Source: Desulfosporosinus hippei DSM 8344
Lineage (GTDB): Bacteria > Bacillota > Desulfitobacteriia > Desulfitobacteriales > Desulfitobacteriaceae
Length of the DNA: 64,000 nt
Reading direction: 5' to 3'
NCBI RefSeq assembly: GCF_900100785.1
Contig: NZ_FNCP01000003.1
Span: 1-64,000 of the forward strand
This document shows, one piece after another, positions 18,281 through 27,337 of this stretch (its first letter is position 1; each line of letters starts with the position of its first letter). The notes under the pieces were generated by a model. That model made no database searches, was not told the DNA's origin, and saw only the letters and a program-made list of their open reading frames with translations. A program made the position numbers and the translations under genes.

Positions 18281-18323
18281 TTCATCACTCCTCATTAATC
18301 GATTCCCCTAGACAAAGACGGAA

Positions 18324-20873
18324 TTACTGAACCCAATCTTGCACCCTTTGAACTATTTTTTCCGGCAAAGCGTAAATTCCCCCTAAGGATTCAATCTGAT
18401 AGCCCTGCCAGGATTTCAGGAGGGACGCCAAACTGGTAGGAATCTCAGACTGAGTTGGAACTAAGACAACTCTTGATCCGTAAAATGCTGCCCTTACTGC
18501 CCCCGTTAATGCATCCGGGAAGTTTTCTCCGGTAGCTAATTCCAGCTTCACTGATGCCGGAGGATAGGTTTGCAGTACTGCTGCTGCAGTGTCATAGGCT
18601 GTCATCCCACTGATTCTCTTAGGAATGGGCAGTTGCTCTATAACGTTAGAACTCACTACCGCCGTCCCTCCAATCACCAGAGACTCAGTAACCTTAAGCT
18701 CCTGTAAAGCAGTCCGGGTATCTACGGATAAAGCTTGAGCCTGGGTCAGCAAGATGGGAATCCCTTGCCTGGCTGCCCAGGCTGAGATGACTAAAGCGTC
18801 TTGAAAGTAATTAACATTTGCTATGACCGCTTTACCCTTAGTTCCAAGTTCTAAGGATATTGCTCGGGCAGTTCCTTCAGCTGTATAGCCGTAGAGACGT
18901 TTTACTTCGTAAGTTTGACGGAGTTCGCTTTCAATCTGGGCAGAAAGAGCTACTGTACCCCCCAGGAGATAGACAGTTTTCGGAGCCAAGCGCTGTATTT
19001 CAGCTCGAACATCTTCCGTAAGCTCTGAACTGGAGGAAAGCAGAATTGGGGCCTGAAGTTTATAGGCCAGGGGCGCTCCGGCCAAGGCATCCGGGAATTG
19101 ATTGACTTGGGCAATGATGACTGTATCTGCGCCGGTTGTAAATGTTTCCTGAGAAATCTGGACTGCTGTCCCTTCGGCAGTCACTCCTGCAAAGCGCCGG
19201 CTGTCCTGAGCACTGTTCTGGGCTGTCCCAAAGGCGTAAACCCCTGGCATATAGAGGCCAAATCCGGCTTCTCCGGGGCTTATTTCCCCGCCTAAAGAAA
19301 TCCAGCGTGAGCCGTTCCAGCGATAGAGAGCCCCCTCAACCTCCTCGTTAAACACAGGGTCTTTCCATTTCAGCGAGAGCATTTTCTGGGGAGTGATATC
19401 TCCCCAGTTAACTTGAAAGACCGGGGTTAAGAAGGCAGCCCCATTGGGTAATTCCCTGGGAGCTGGTAGGGCCTTTAAGGATACATTCATTGCTTGGTCA
19501 AAGGCCTGAGGGGGGACGGTTAAAGCAACTTGGCTTGTCCCTTCAGTCCCTTCGACTATTCCGCCAAGAGAATTAATGACCGCCGGGGAGGTTTTTGTCT
19601 CCAGCATTTGCTTGCTGAGAGTTAAGGCTAACTGCACATCCACCAGTCCGTATCCGTATTGATCGTCTTGGCCCGCCGAGCCTAAATCTTCGGTACCTTG
19701 CTCAAGGGCCTGAATTACTTGATCTCTTGACCATTCAGGGTGCTGGCTCCAGATTAGTGCTGCTTCCCCGGAGACAAAGGGAGCGGCCAGTGAAGTTCCG
19801 CTGGCGTAAGTGTATCCGGATCCTCCCCTTCGACTCCAGCCGTCGGTCGGGATATAGTCTCCCGGTGCCGCTAAGTCCACTTCCGAGCCTGTGGCCGAGT
19901 AACTGGTCACTTTACCGGTTTTATCCGTTGCCGTGATGGCCAATACCCGGGAATCCGCAGCAGGGTAGCTCACTCCCGGGTTTGCTTGAGACTCCGGGTC
20001 ATAATTTCCGCTGGCGGCAATTAATAAGCAGCCTTTATCATAGGCATAGGTCACAGCCTGCTTTAAAATTTCCGAGGAGGTGGCCCCATTTTCTGAGCCT
20101 AAGCTTAAATTAATAATCTTTGCTCCGTGATCCGCAGCCCAGATAATTCCGTCCGCTATGGCATCATCATACCCCACTCCCGTGGAACCTAAGGCCTTGA
20201 TGGGCATAATCTTTGCTTGATAAGCTACTCCCACAATCCCTGTACTGTTGCGTTCGGCAGCGGCAATTCCGGCAACTTCCGTACCGTGACCATTATTATC
20301 CTGATTCCCTCCCGCTGTTTCACTACCTGTAATTGAGTTGTAGCCGGGAACTATATTAGCCGATAAATCCGGGTGATTCAAGTCAATACCCGTATCAATT
20401 ATAGCTATAGTTACACCTTCTCCCGTAGCCCCCATTTCCCATGCTCCGGGTACATTTCTACTGATAAGTGACCATTGCTTCATATAAAGAGGATCCTCGG
20501 GAGGGGACGATTCGGAAAGGCTTTGGACGATCCGCGCATGATTTTCTTCCACGCTAATAATCCCAGGTGTACTTTTCAACTTTCCAATGGCTTCTTGAAT
20601 ATCTCTCTCCGATAATTCTAAGGTGACAAAGTTTAGAGGTCCCTGTCTCACAACTTTGGCACCAAAATCTTCAGCAATCTGATCAATGTTTGTCCCCGGC
20701 GTAAAGGATAGGACAATTTGATCTAGATTTGAGTTGCTTAATTCCTCCTGAGTGACACCGCGAACCTCTGCTATTGCAGGAATCGGAGCTATTCCTAAAT
20801 TTAGGAGCATCATCCCTACAATCCCCAGAGATAGGAGCGTAGATTTGGTTCGATAAAACCTGATCTTGAACAT
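18324..20873 (-). CDS. Subtilisin-like serine protease (S8) with C-terminal CWB2 repeats
   Basis: Secreted 849-residue protease tethered to the wall. A signal peptide (about 1-36) is followed by an inhibitor-like propeptide (to about 118), a complete S8 catalytic domain with Asp160 (IIDTGID), His196 (NGHGTEVAG), oxyanion Asn290 (AASGN) and Ser361 (SGTSLAAPF), a beta-domain around 430-550, then three CWB2 repeats. It could mature S-layer precursors, as Cwp84 does in C. difficile, though that enzyme is a cysteine protease; nutrient proteolysis is the alternative. The ATG is preferred (AAAGG 10 nt upstream) over a GTG 9 nt earlier. It is divergent from the GH18 gene. Confidence 0.92.
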   Translation of the reverse strand: MFKIRFYRTKSTLLSLGIVGMMLLNLGIAPIPAIAEVRGVTQEELSNSNLDQIVLSFTPGTNIDQIAEDFGAKVVRQGPLNFVTLELSERDIQEAIGKLKSTPGIISVEENHARIVQSLSESSPPEDPLYMKQWSLISRNVPGAWEMGATGEGVTIAIIDTGIDLNHPDLSANIVPGYNSITGSETAGGNQDNNGHGTEVAGIAAAERNSTGIVGVAYQAKIMPIKALGSTGVGYDDAIADGIIWAADHGAKIINLSLGSENGATSSEILKQAVTYAYDKGCLLIAASGNYDPESQANPGVSYPAADSRVLAITATDKTGKVTSYSATGSEVDLAAPGDYIPTDGWSRRGGSGYTYASGTSLAAPFVSGEAALIWSQHPEWSRDQVIQALEQGTEDLGSAGQDDQYGYGLVDVQLALTLSKQMLETKTSPAVINSLGGIVEGTEGTSQVALTVPPQAFDQAMNVSLKALPAPRELPNGAAFLTPVFQVNWGDITPQKMLSLKWKDPVFNEEVEGALYRWNGSRWISLGGEISPGEAGFGLYMPGVYAFGTAQNSAQDSRRFAGVTAEGTAVQISQETFTTGADTVIIAQVNQFPDALAGAPLAYKLQAPILLSSSSELTEDVRAEIQRLAPKTVYLLGGTVALSAQIESELRQTYEVKRLYGYTAEGTARAISLELGTKGKAVIANVNYFQDALVISAWAARQGIPILLTQAQALSVDTRTALQELKVTESLVIGGTAVVSSNVIEQLPIPKRISGMTAYDTAAAVLQTYPPASVKLELATGENFPDALTGAVRAAFYGSRVVLVPTQSEIPTSLASLLKSWQGYQIESLGGIYALPEKIVQRVQDWVQ

Positions 20874-21001
20874 CTCTTCCACGCCTTTCTATGCATGTTA
20901 GTGGATCAGTTATTTGAAGGTAGACCTTTAATTAGGTTGTAATACATTAATTCGACAAATTATCTAACTTTCCTTTGCCTTCCCTTGTTTTCCCTTGCTG
21001 T

Positions 21002-21007
21002 TATAAT
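21002..21007 (+). promoter_or_regulatory. Possible -10 box for the GH18 gene
   Basis: TATAAT in the 282-bp divergent spacer, about 149 nt before the GH18 start. The candidate -35 (TTCCCT, 16 bp upstream) is poor, so this is tentative. Confidence 0.25.
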
Positions 21008-21155
21008 TTGGAGCTTCCTGAAGGAAGGATTTTAGCCTGTTTTAAAGAATATTTAACTATGTGAATTGAATCCATCCTTATTTGTAATTCCCCGTGTAAA
21101 GAAGCGACAGATTAACCAAGTTTTAAATGTTTAAGAGAAAGAGGTTTGCCTATTA

Positions 21156-23195
21156 ATGAAATTTATCACAAAGAAAACTTTATGCCTTTTATCCAGTCTG
21201 CTTATTCTATTAAGCCTCACACCTCTACTCCCTTTTAAGGCCCAAGCCGCCTCTAGTGAATCCATCACAGACCGAATTTATGGGAATACATTGTATGATA
21301 CGGCAGTGGAGATTTCTAAGCATGGCTGGGATTATGCTCCTATCGTTGTGCTGGCAACGGGGAAGAATTTTTCCGATGCGCTGACGGGAACCGTCTTGGC
21401 TAATAAAGTCAATGGTCCCTTGCTCTTGACTGAGTCAGATCGTTTAACTCCTGCCGTTGCCGAGGAACTCAAACGCCTCAATACAAGAGAGGTTTATCTC
21501 CTCGGGGGAACCGTCGCCTTAAGTACCGGGATCGAAGAAGCTCTCAAAAGCCAAGGGATTTTGCCCAGACGTCTGGCCGGCTGGGATCAGTACGGCACTG
21601 CTGCAGAGATTGCCCGGGCAGCCACCTCAAGTTCCAGTCAAGCCTTTCTGGTCAACGGCGAACTTTTTCCGGATGCCTTAAGTATTTCTTCTTATGCAGC
21701 TGCTCAGGGAATTCCGATTCTACTTACCCGCGCGGATTCACTGCCTCCGGAAACAGCTAAGGTAATTAATGACCTGGGGATTTCCGAGGTCACAATAATC
21801 GGCGGTACCGCTGTCATAAAAGCTAGTGTCGAGGAACAATTGAGCAAACTCCCTCAGCCGGTAAAAGTCACCGCCCGTTATGCCGGGTACGATCAGTATG
21901 AAACGAATACCGTAGTTTTAACTCAGTTATCCTTTGACACTTCTAAGGTCTATGTAGCAACAGGACAGAATTTTCCCGATGCTTTAGCCGGAGCTGCCCT
22001 GGCTGGGAAAACTAAGGCACCAATTCTTCTGATTCCCAGTACTCAGTTAGGCAGCACGACAACCGGTTATCTCACTCAGAAGCGAGCCTCCGGCTCAGCC
22101 TTTACTATTTTTGGGGGGTGGGGTGTTATCAGTTACGCCATGGAGAGTATCATTCGTACCGGCAATGTTCAAGCGCAAGTTTCCCTGCAGTATACCCAAG
22201 GCGGCTTAGGCGGCATTAATGGTATGCTCAATCAGGTCAAGTCAATTCCTTCTCCGGCTACGGATTATGCAGATATCATAGCACCCAGTTGGTATTATCT
22301 GGATGATACAGCTGATGGAAATGTGGTGGGCGGGTGGGATGCCACGCCTAAAGACTACCAGGAATTCACTTCCTATGTTCAATCCCGTAATTTGAAGGTC
22401 CTCCCGGTTTTTCAATCCTCTTGGAGCACACCAAAGACAGTGGACACCGTCATGGCTTCTGAGACAGCCCGAGGAAAGCTGATTGATCAAATTATGAATT
22501 TGGTCAGCAGTGTGAATGCTGACGGGGTTGTCATCGATTTTGAATTTATGAGCAATGAGACCGGCCCCTATCTTACCCAGTTCATGAAAGAGCTTTACGC
22601 CCAGCTTCATCCTTTGAATAAATTAGTTATTCAAGCGGTGATGCCCCGTACAGGATCAGAAGCATGGTTGGCGGAATTCGACTACCCTGCTCTCGCTCAA
22701 TATGTGGATTACCTGCATGTTATGACTTATGACTATAGCCACGGAACTCCCGGTCCCATTGCTCCCTTGGACTGGACCGGCAAGGTTATGAAATACACCC
22801 GGGATCAAGGGGTTGATATGCGCAAGGTTCTGCTCGGGATTCCTTACTATGGGGTAGATTGGACAGCTACGGGCACATCTTATGCCCGTCGCCCTCGTGG
22901 ACTGAACACACTCTATGGGCCAACTACGGATAAAGACTTGAGCGGCATGTTGGAACTGATAGCAAAGTATAATAGCTCTGTCCAGCGAGATGCTTCCCAG
23001 GTACCCTATTTCACTTATACAGATGCTGACGGTATCCATACTGTCTACTATGACGATGCTCAAAGCTGGAACGCTAAAATGGAGTTGCTTAGTCAATATG
23101 GTCTGGGAGGAATCGGTGCATGGTCCTTATATTGGACAGTTAATTCTCAAAGCTCAAGTGTGATCTTTTCGGTCTTAAAACAACATCTGAGATAA
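21156..23195 (+). CDS. CWB2-anchored GH18 glycoside hydrolase
   Basis: Secreted 679-residue protein: signal peptide ending at about residue 31 (FKAQA), three CWB2 repeats (about 38-330), then a GH18 TIM barrel. The catalytic motif is DGVVIDFEFM, with the acid Glu in the conserved DxxDxE spacing. MTYDYSHGTPGPIAP and GIPYYGVDW are the usual later GH18 strands, close to YaaH/SleL-type N-acetylglucosaminidases. Peptidoglycan GlcNAc linkages are the likely substrate; chitin is less likely in this context. It has its own strong terminator at 23250. The AGAGG ribosome site is 11 nt upstream of the ATG. Confidence 0.92.
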   Translation: MKFITKKTLCLLSSLLILLSLTPLLPFKAQAASSESITDRIYGNTLYDTAVEISKHGWDYAPIVVLATGKNFSDALTGTVLANKVNGPLLLTESDRLTPAVAEELKRLNTREVYLLGGTVALSTGIEEALKSQGILPRRLAGWDQYGTAAEIARAATSSSSQAFLVNGELFPDALSISSYAAAQGIPILLTRADSLPPETAKVINDLGISEVTIIGGTAVIKASVEEQLSKLPQPVKVTARYAGYDQYETNTVVLTQLSFDTSKVYVATGQNFPDALAGAALAGKTKAPILLIPSTQLGSTTTGYLTQKRASGSAFTIFGGWGVISYAMESIIRTGNVQAQVSLQYTQGGLGGINGMLNQVKSIPSPATDYADIIAPSWYYLDDTADGNVVGGWDATPKDYQEFTSYVQSRNLKVLPVFQSSWSTPKTVDTVMASETARGKLIDQIMNLVSSVNADGVVIDFEFMSNETGPYLTQFMKELYAQLHPLNKLVIQAVMPRTGSEAWLAEFDYPALAQYVDYLHVMTYDYSHGTPGPIAPLDWTGKVMKYTRDQGVDMRKVLLGIPYYGVDWTATGTSYARRPRGLNTLYGPTTDKDLSGMLELIAKYNSSVQRDASQVPYFTYTDADGIHTVYYDDAQSWNAKMELLSQYGLGGIGAWSLYWTVNSQSSSVIFSVLKQHLR

Positions 23196-23249
23196 TTTAA
23201 GAAGATCAATCCAGTTTAACTACCTCTTAAATGTGATAATAATAATTAT

Positions 23250-23285
23250 GCCGTTCACTAAATTTACAAAGTGAACGGCTTTTTA
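23250..23285 (+). terminator. Terminator of the GH18 gene
   Basis: Perfect 10-bp stem GCCGTTCACT/AGTGAACGGC, 10-nt loop, followed by TTTTT, about 55 nt after the stop codon: a standard rho-independent terminator. Confidence 0.92.
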
Positions 23286-23521
23286 GTATTCATTTATTGG
23301 TTTTCTCCCCATGCTTTTGTTAATAAATCTTTAAGATCAGTTCACAAAATGTTCACGAATTCGCACAGTATTTTTCCTTAATCTTATTCTTTTAAATTTT
23401 TATTACTAATATACAAGTGCATTTTTAATGTCGTTTCACTTTATTGTACTTTAACTTGCAAAATAGTAATTGTAAGCAATAACTGGAAACATATCCAAAA
23501 TGTTTGGAATGTATTTTTCTG

Positions 23522-23527
23522 TATAAT
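23522..23527 (+). promoter_or_regulatory. Possible -10 box of S-layer gene 2
   Basis: TATAAT preceded by TG and an A/T-rich spacer, about 290 nt before the start codon and 97 nt before the first leader hairpin. No good -35 hexamer is visible at 17 bp. The position fits a long leader transcript. Confidence 0.35.
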
Positions 23528-23623
23528 ATGTTAATCTTCATATTGCAACGAGGAAATAACAAACAGCGAATCTAACCTTTAAACTTTTAAGTTCTTTTGT
23601 TGCTCTAAAAAGTATCTGCTGGG

Positions 23624-23751
23624 CTGAAATGCAATTTCAGGGAGGGACGCTTCCGGAAATCCAGTAGCATAATTTTAGATAATGCGCAATGTCTAAACAT
23701 TTAACTACTAATCATTAGGGGGTGAGGGACGGATAACCGGGTTTCGTCTCC
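23624..23751 (+). promoter_or_regulatory. Structured 5' leader of S-layer gene 2
   Basis: The same element order as before S-layer gene 1: hairpin CTGAAAT/ATTTCAG (23624-23640), GGGA-CGC-TTCC (23644-23654), a 24-nt near-palindrome around AATGCGCAAT (23674-23697), AGGGGGTGAGGGA, and hairpin GGGACG/CGTCTCC (23726-23751). The first hairpin has quite different bases in the two leaders but keeps pairing, so selection for RNA structure is likely. Confidence 0.6.
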
Positions 23752-23817
23752 AGAAAGAACTGGTGGATAGTATTGTTAATAACAAAAGTTTTCAAAATTG
23801 AGAGGAGAATTTACTAA

Positions 23818-26800
23818 ATGAAAAAGACCAAAAAAGCCTTAGCATCTTTAGCCATTGCGGGCATGACACTAACAATGATCCCTTTTAATGTTTTCGCAGC
23901 TTCCCCAATTCCAACTCGTTTATCAGGTTTAACTGCGGAACAAACTGCTGTAGCAATTGCCGATCAAACAGGTTATACAGGCACTGCAATTCTCGCTTCT
24001 TCAACATCCTATGGTATGGTTGATGCATTAACCGCCGGCCCACTCGCAACTTCCTTGAAAGCTCCTATCCTCTTAACCGGAGCAGGAAACACTCTCGACG
24101 CTGCTACTAAAGCTGAACTTACCAAACTTGCAGTAAAAACTGTTTATGTAACCAGCGGAACCGCTGTTATTAAACAAGGTGTTATTGATGAGTTAAAGGG
24201 TATGGATATTGAAGTTGTTGCTCTTGGCGGATTTGACCGTGCTGAAACATCTGTCAACATCGCTAAGAAAATGACTGGCGTAACCAAAGTTGCTGTTGCT
24301 AACACTGTTGTTGATGCACTTTCCATAGCTGCAGTTGCTTCTGCCGCTAATGAACCAATCCTCTTAACTGACAAAGATGCTCTTCCTGCTAGCGTTGCTG
24401 CTTACCTAGCAAGTGCTGGTGTCACATCAAGTGATGTTATCGGTGGAACAGGCGTTATCAGTGATGCAGTGGTAGCTGGACTTCCAAGCGCAACTCGTCA
24501 CGCTGGTATGACTGCCTATGATACCAATAACCAAGTTATCCAAGACTTCGCCGCCGGCCTTGCATTTGACAATATCTATGTTGCAAACGGTGTAACCGGT
24601 ATTGATGCTCTTGCAGGTGCTCCACTTGCAGCTCAAACCAAATCCCCTATCGTACTCACAGATGGAAGCACCGTTCCTGCCGCAGCTGCTTTCACATACA
24701 GCAAAAACTCTAGCGCAGTCGTAACTGCTCTTGGCGGTACAGCTGTTGTTCCTGAAAGTGTACGTGTTGGAGTTTCTACAGGTAACGTTACAAATGTACC
24801 TGGCGATTTGGCAATTGTCTCAATTAGTGCACTTGACGACAGCAACCGTTTCATCGAAGTTACTTTCAATAAACCTGTATCTGGACTTCAAGCTTCTGAT
24901 GTTGTGATTGAAAACGCTGACACCTTAGCTCGTTATGGAGTTAAAAGTGTACAAATGTCTTCCAACAGTTTAACCGCAACCATTGAATTGTATGCATCTG
25001 ATGATTCTGAAGAAGTACTTCAATATCTTCAAGATTATAATGTGACAATAAATGCCGGTGGAACAATTCTGAAATCTACCTTCAACCGTGCCTATTCCAG
25101 CAAAGTTCGTGTCCAAGATATCAATGTAGGCGATAATGAAATCGTAGTTTATAACGATAAAACTGGTGAAGAGGTAACTCTGGATATTCCTGAAGCCCTG
25201 AACTTTGACTATGAAGCTACTCTGGGTGAACTTGTACAAGTTTGGTACAATGGCGACAATGAATTGACCAACTATATGATTGTAAGCCCTAATGCTAAAA
25301 ATGATTCAATTGAAGTTACCAAGGCAACCGAAATTAAACTTCTATCTGAAGGCAAAAAGTATGATATCTCAGAAGAAGCCTACACCAATTCTAATGACAA
25401 ATTTGCCTTCTATCTTGACGGTGAAAGTGTAAACATTGCTGACCATGTTGGGGAGAAGTTTAACTTTGCTAAAGTTGGCTTTAACAAATCCGGAGACATT
25501 GAATTTGTCAGTGCCTATACCTTAAGAGATGTCTTAATTGTTGATTCTATTGAGGGTGACGAAGTTATCGGGGTTGAAGGTTCTGCTTCAGCTGGCTCTT
25601 TTGACGCAAAAGATGCAACCATTATCAAAGACGGTAAAGTAATCGATGTTGCTAATCTCACAGCAGGAGATTTGTTATTCTTTAACAATGACGCTGATGA
25701 CGACGATGGTTATGCTGAAGTTCTGAATAACAAAGTTGCAACCGGTGAAATCGACAATGTCTACTCAGACTCCATCGAAGTCGGCGGAGAAACTTACAAC
25801 TTTGACTACGATGCTGATGTAGCAGCAGACTTTGCTTACTCACAACAAGCAGTCTATATCGATGAAAACGGCGAAGTAACAGATGTAGACTCTGATGCCG
25901 CTGAAGAACTCCAAGCCGGTGGCGAAGTAGCGCTTTATACTGACTATGCCGGAAACTTAATTTTTATTAGTGGAGATACGACCAATGTTGATTCTAATAG
26001 TGAGGTAGCCGTATTGACCGAGGACATCTTAGGTTATGCATCCTCCAGAGAGAAAGTTGAAATCGAAGCTGTTACAGAAAGCGGCGAAGACCTTTACTTC
26101 GACATGGAGTTAGAGGATCTCGAGAAAATTACCGTGAATGGTACTGAGTACGAGATAGATAACGGTGGAAGCAGTGATTGGACGGCGTCCTTAATTGGAA
26201 CTCCGGGAGCTTATACCGGTATCAACCTCGATGAAAACGGTGCTGCCGGCAGCATAGATATCGACATTGATCCTGTTGCTGATGCCGGAAGCTTAGTAAA
26301 ACTGCACTTAGATGACGAAGGAAATCTCGAAGAGATTGAATTCTTCAGCAGCAATGCCGGCGAAATTGGTTACGATGTAATCGATGCAGCTAACAGCCTT
26401 GAATCAGGCGACCTGTATCTTGACGGTTTCAAGTTGACATCAGAGACACTAATGTTTGATGCTACTGAGGATTCCGAAACTACCGATGCAGACGATTATG
26501 TACTGACAACTTTCGGAGAATACAAAGGTGCTGAAATCACTAATGGAAACTATATCTATAACGATGATCAAGAAGTAGTAGCTATTTGGTTCGACCAAAC
26601 AACCAGTGATGATCTAAGTTATGAAGAAGCTGTTGTTACTAAGGTTCTTCGTAACACAGATGGTGAAGTAGTTAGTGTTACCGTATACGCAGCCGGTGAA
26701 GAGAAAACTTATACCGTTGATGAATTTGTTAGTGATGTCGCTAAAGGCGATGTAGTAATTCTTGAGCTTGACAAAGACAGCAATATGCTCGTAAAAGGAA

Positions 26801-27084
26801 TTGCTACAGCGGGTTCTGATATCATTAATGATACCACCGGAGAGTATGCTACTCGCGTAACACCTAGCTTGGAAGTCCAAACTATTGATGTTGGTAACAA
26901 GAAAGTAACCTTTACCAACGGAGACACTTACAGTCTGGCTGAGGGTGGTTTAGTACTCGACGGCAAAGACAACAGTGACATCAAAGTAAAATCACTATCC
27001 GATCTCCGCGGCAAGACTAATGTCACTGTAGTTAAAGATGCAAAAACTGGTTCATTCGCTAAGTTCTTTGTTATCGAAAACTAA
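23818..27084 (+). CDS. S-layer protein 2: three CWB2 repeats plus large acidic region
   Basis: Secreted 1088-residue paralogue of S-layer protein 1, with the same MKKTKKALASLAIAGM signal peptide (cleavage after VFA, residue 27) and three CWB2 repeats to about residue 325. The C-terminal 760 residues are beta-rich and acidic, ending GSFAKFFVIEN, and align along their length with protein 1 while diverging much more than the anchor. Shared blocks include VQVWYNGDNEL and VALYTDYAGNLIFISG. The start ATG has GAGGAG about 10 nt upstream. It is followed by a strong hairpin and then the third paralogue. Likely structural, perhaps an alternative or co-assembled S-layer subunit. Confidence 0.88.
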   Translation: MKKTKKALASLAIAGMTLTMIPFNVFAASPIPTRLSGLTAEQTAVAIADQTGYTGTAILASSTSYGMVDALTAGPLATSLKAPILLTGAGNTLDAATKAELTKLAVKTVYVTSGTAVIKQGVIDELKGMDIEVVALGGFDRAETSVNIAKKMTGVTKVAVANTVVDALSIAAVASAANEPILLTDKDALPASVAAYLASAGVTSSDVIGGTGVISDAVVAGLPSATRHAGMTAYDTNNQVIQDFAAGLAFDNIYVANGVTGIDALAGAPLAAQTKSPIVLTDGSTVPAAAAFTYSKNSSAVVTALGGTAVVPESVRVGVSTGNVTNVPGDLAIVSISALDDSNRFIEVTFNKPVSGLQASDVVIENADTLARYGVKSVQMSSNSLTATIELYASDDSEEVLQYLQDYNVTINAGGTILKSTFNRAYSSKVRVQDINVGDNEIVVYNDKTGEEVTLDIPEALNFDYEATLGELVQVWYNGDNELTNYMIVSPNAKNDSIEVTKATEIKLLSEGKKYDISEEAYTNSNDKFAFYLDGESVNIADHVGEKFNFAKVGFNKSGDIEFVSAYTLRDVLIVDSIEGDEVIGVEGSASAGSFDAKDATIIKDGKVIDVANLTAGDLLFFNNDADDDDGYAEVLNNKVATGEIDNVYSDSIEVGGETYNFDYDADVAADFAYSQQAVYIDENGEVTDVDSDAAEELQAGGEVALYTDYAGNLIFISGDTTNVDSNSEVAVLTEDILGYASSREKVEIEAVTESGEDLYFDMELEDLEKITVNGTEYEIDNGGSSDWTASLIGTPGAYTGINLDENGAAGSIDIDIDPVADAGSLVKLHLDDEGNLEEIEFFSSNAGEIGYDVIDAANSLESGDLYLDGFKLTSETLMFDATEDSETTDADDYVLTTFGEYKGAEITNGNYIYNDDQEVVAIWFDQTTSDDLSYEEAVVTKVLRNTDGEVVSVTVYAAGEEKTYTVDEFVSDVAKGDVVILELDKDSNMLVKGIATAGSDIINDTTGEYATRVTPSLEVQTIDVGNKKVTFTNGDTYSLAEGGLVLDGKDNSDIKVKSLSDLRGKTNVTVVKDAKTGSFAKFFVIEN

Positions 27085-27138
27085 TTGTTTCCGCTAGGAT
27101 CTAACCTTCATCAATAGGGAACGTTCCGAAAACTAAAC

Positions 27139-27180
27139 AAGAGAGTCTCTCGCCTTTCATTTAAGACGAGAGGCTCTCTT
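27139..27180 (+). terminator. Terminator of S-layer gene 2
   Basis: 14-bp stem AAGAGAGTCTCTCG/CGAGAGGCTCTCTT with one G-U wobble and a 14-nt loop, 54 nt after the stop codon. It is homologous to the terminator of S-layer gene 1. The U-run is short. Confidence 0.75.
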
Positions 27181-27187
27181 CACTATT

Positions 27188-27276
27188 GAGGGACATTCAT
27201 CCCTCTGTGTTAATGCCATAGCAGCATTTAGAAGTCTAGGAATTATATGCGGGAGAGAGGAATAATAAGCGTCTCT
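27188..27276 (+). promoter_or_regulatory. Degenerate leader of S-layer gene 3
   Basis: It keeps a first hairpin GAGGGA/TCCCTC (27188-27205) and a last hairpin AGAGA/TCTCT followed by AAGAAAGAACTG, which matches the sequence after the last hairpin of leader 2. The central GCGCAAT palindrome and the GGGGGTGAGGG run are missing. This reads as a duplicated leader that has decayed or specialised. Confidence 0.45.
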
Positions 27277-27337
27277 AAGAAAGAACTGAGCTAGTACATC
27301 AAATATAGTCTTTTAAATTGTGAGGAGAAATTCAACT

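Larger units (their letters stand above)
23196..23817. other. Intergenic region upstream of S-layer gene 2
   Basis: 622 bp without a gene. In order it holds the GH18 terminator, an A+T-rich stretch, a TATAAT at 23522-23527 that may be the -10 of the S-layer 2 promoter, and the structured leader at 23624-23751, followed by a GAGGAG ribosome site just before the start codon. Confidence 0.7.
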
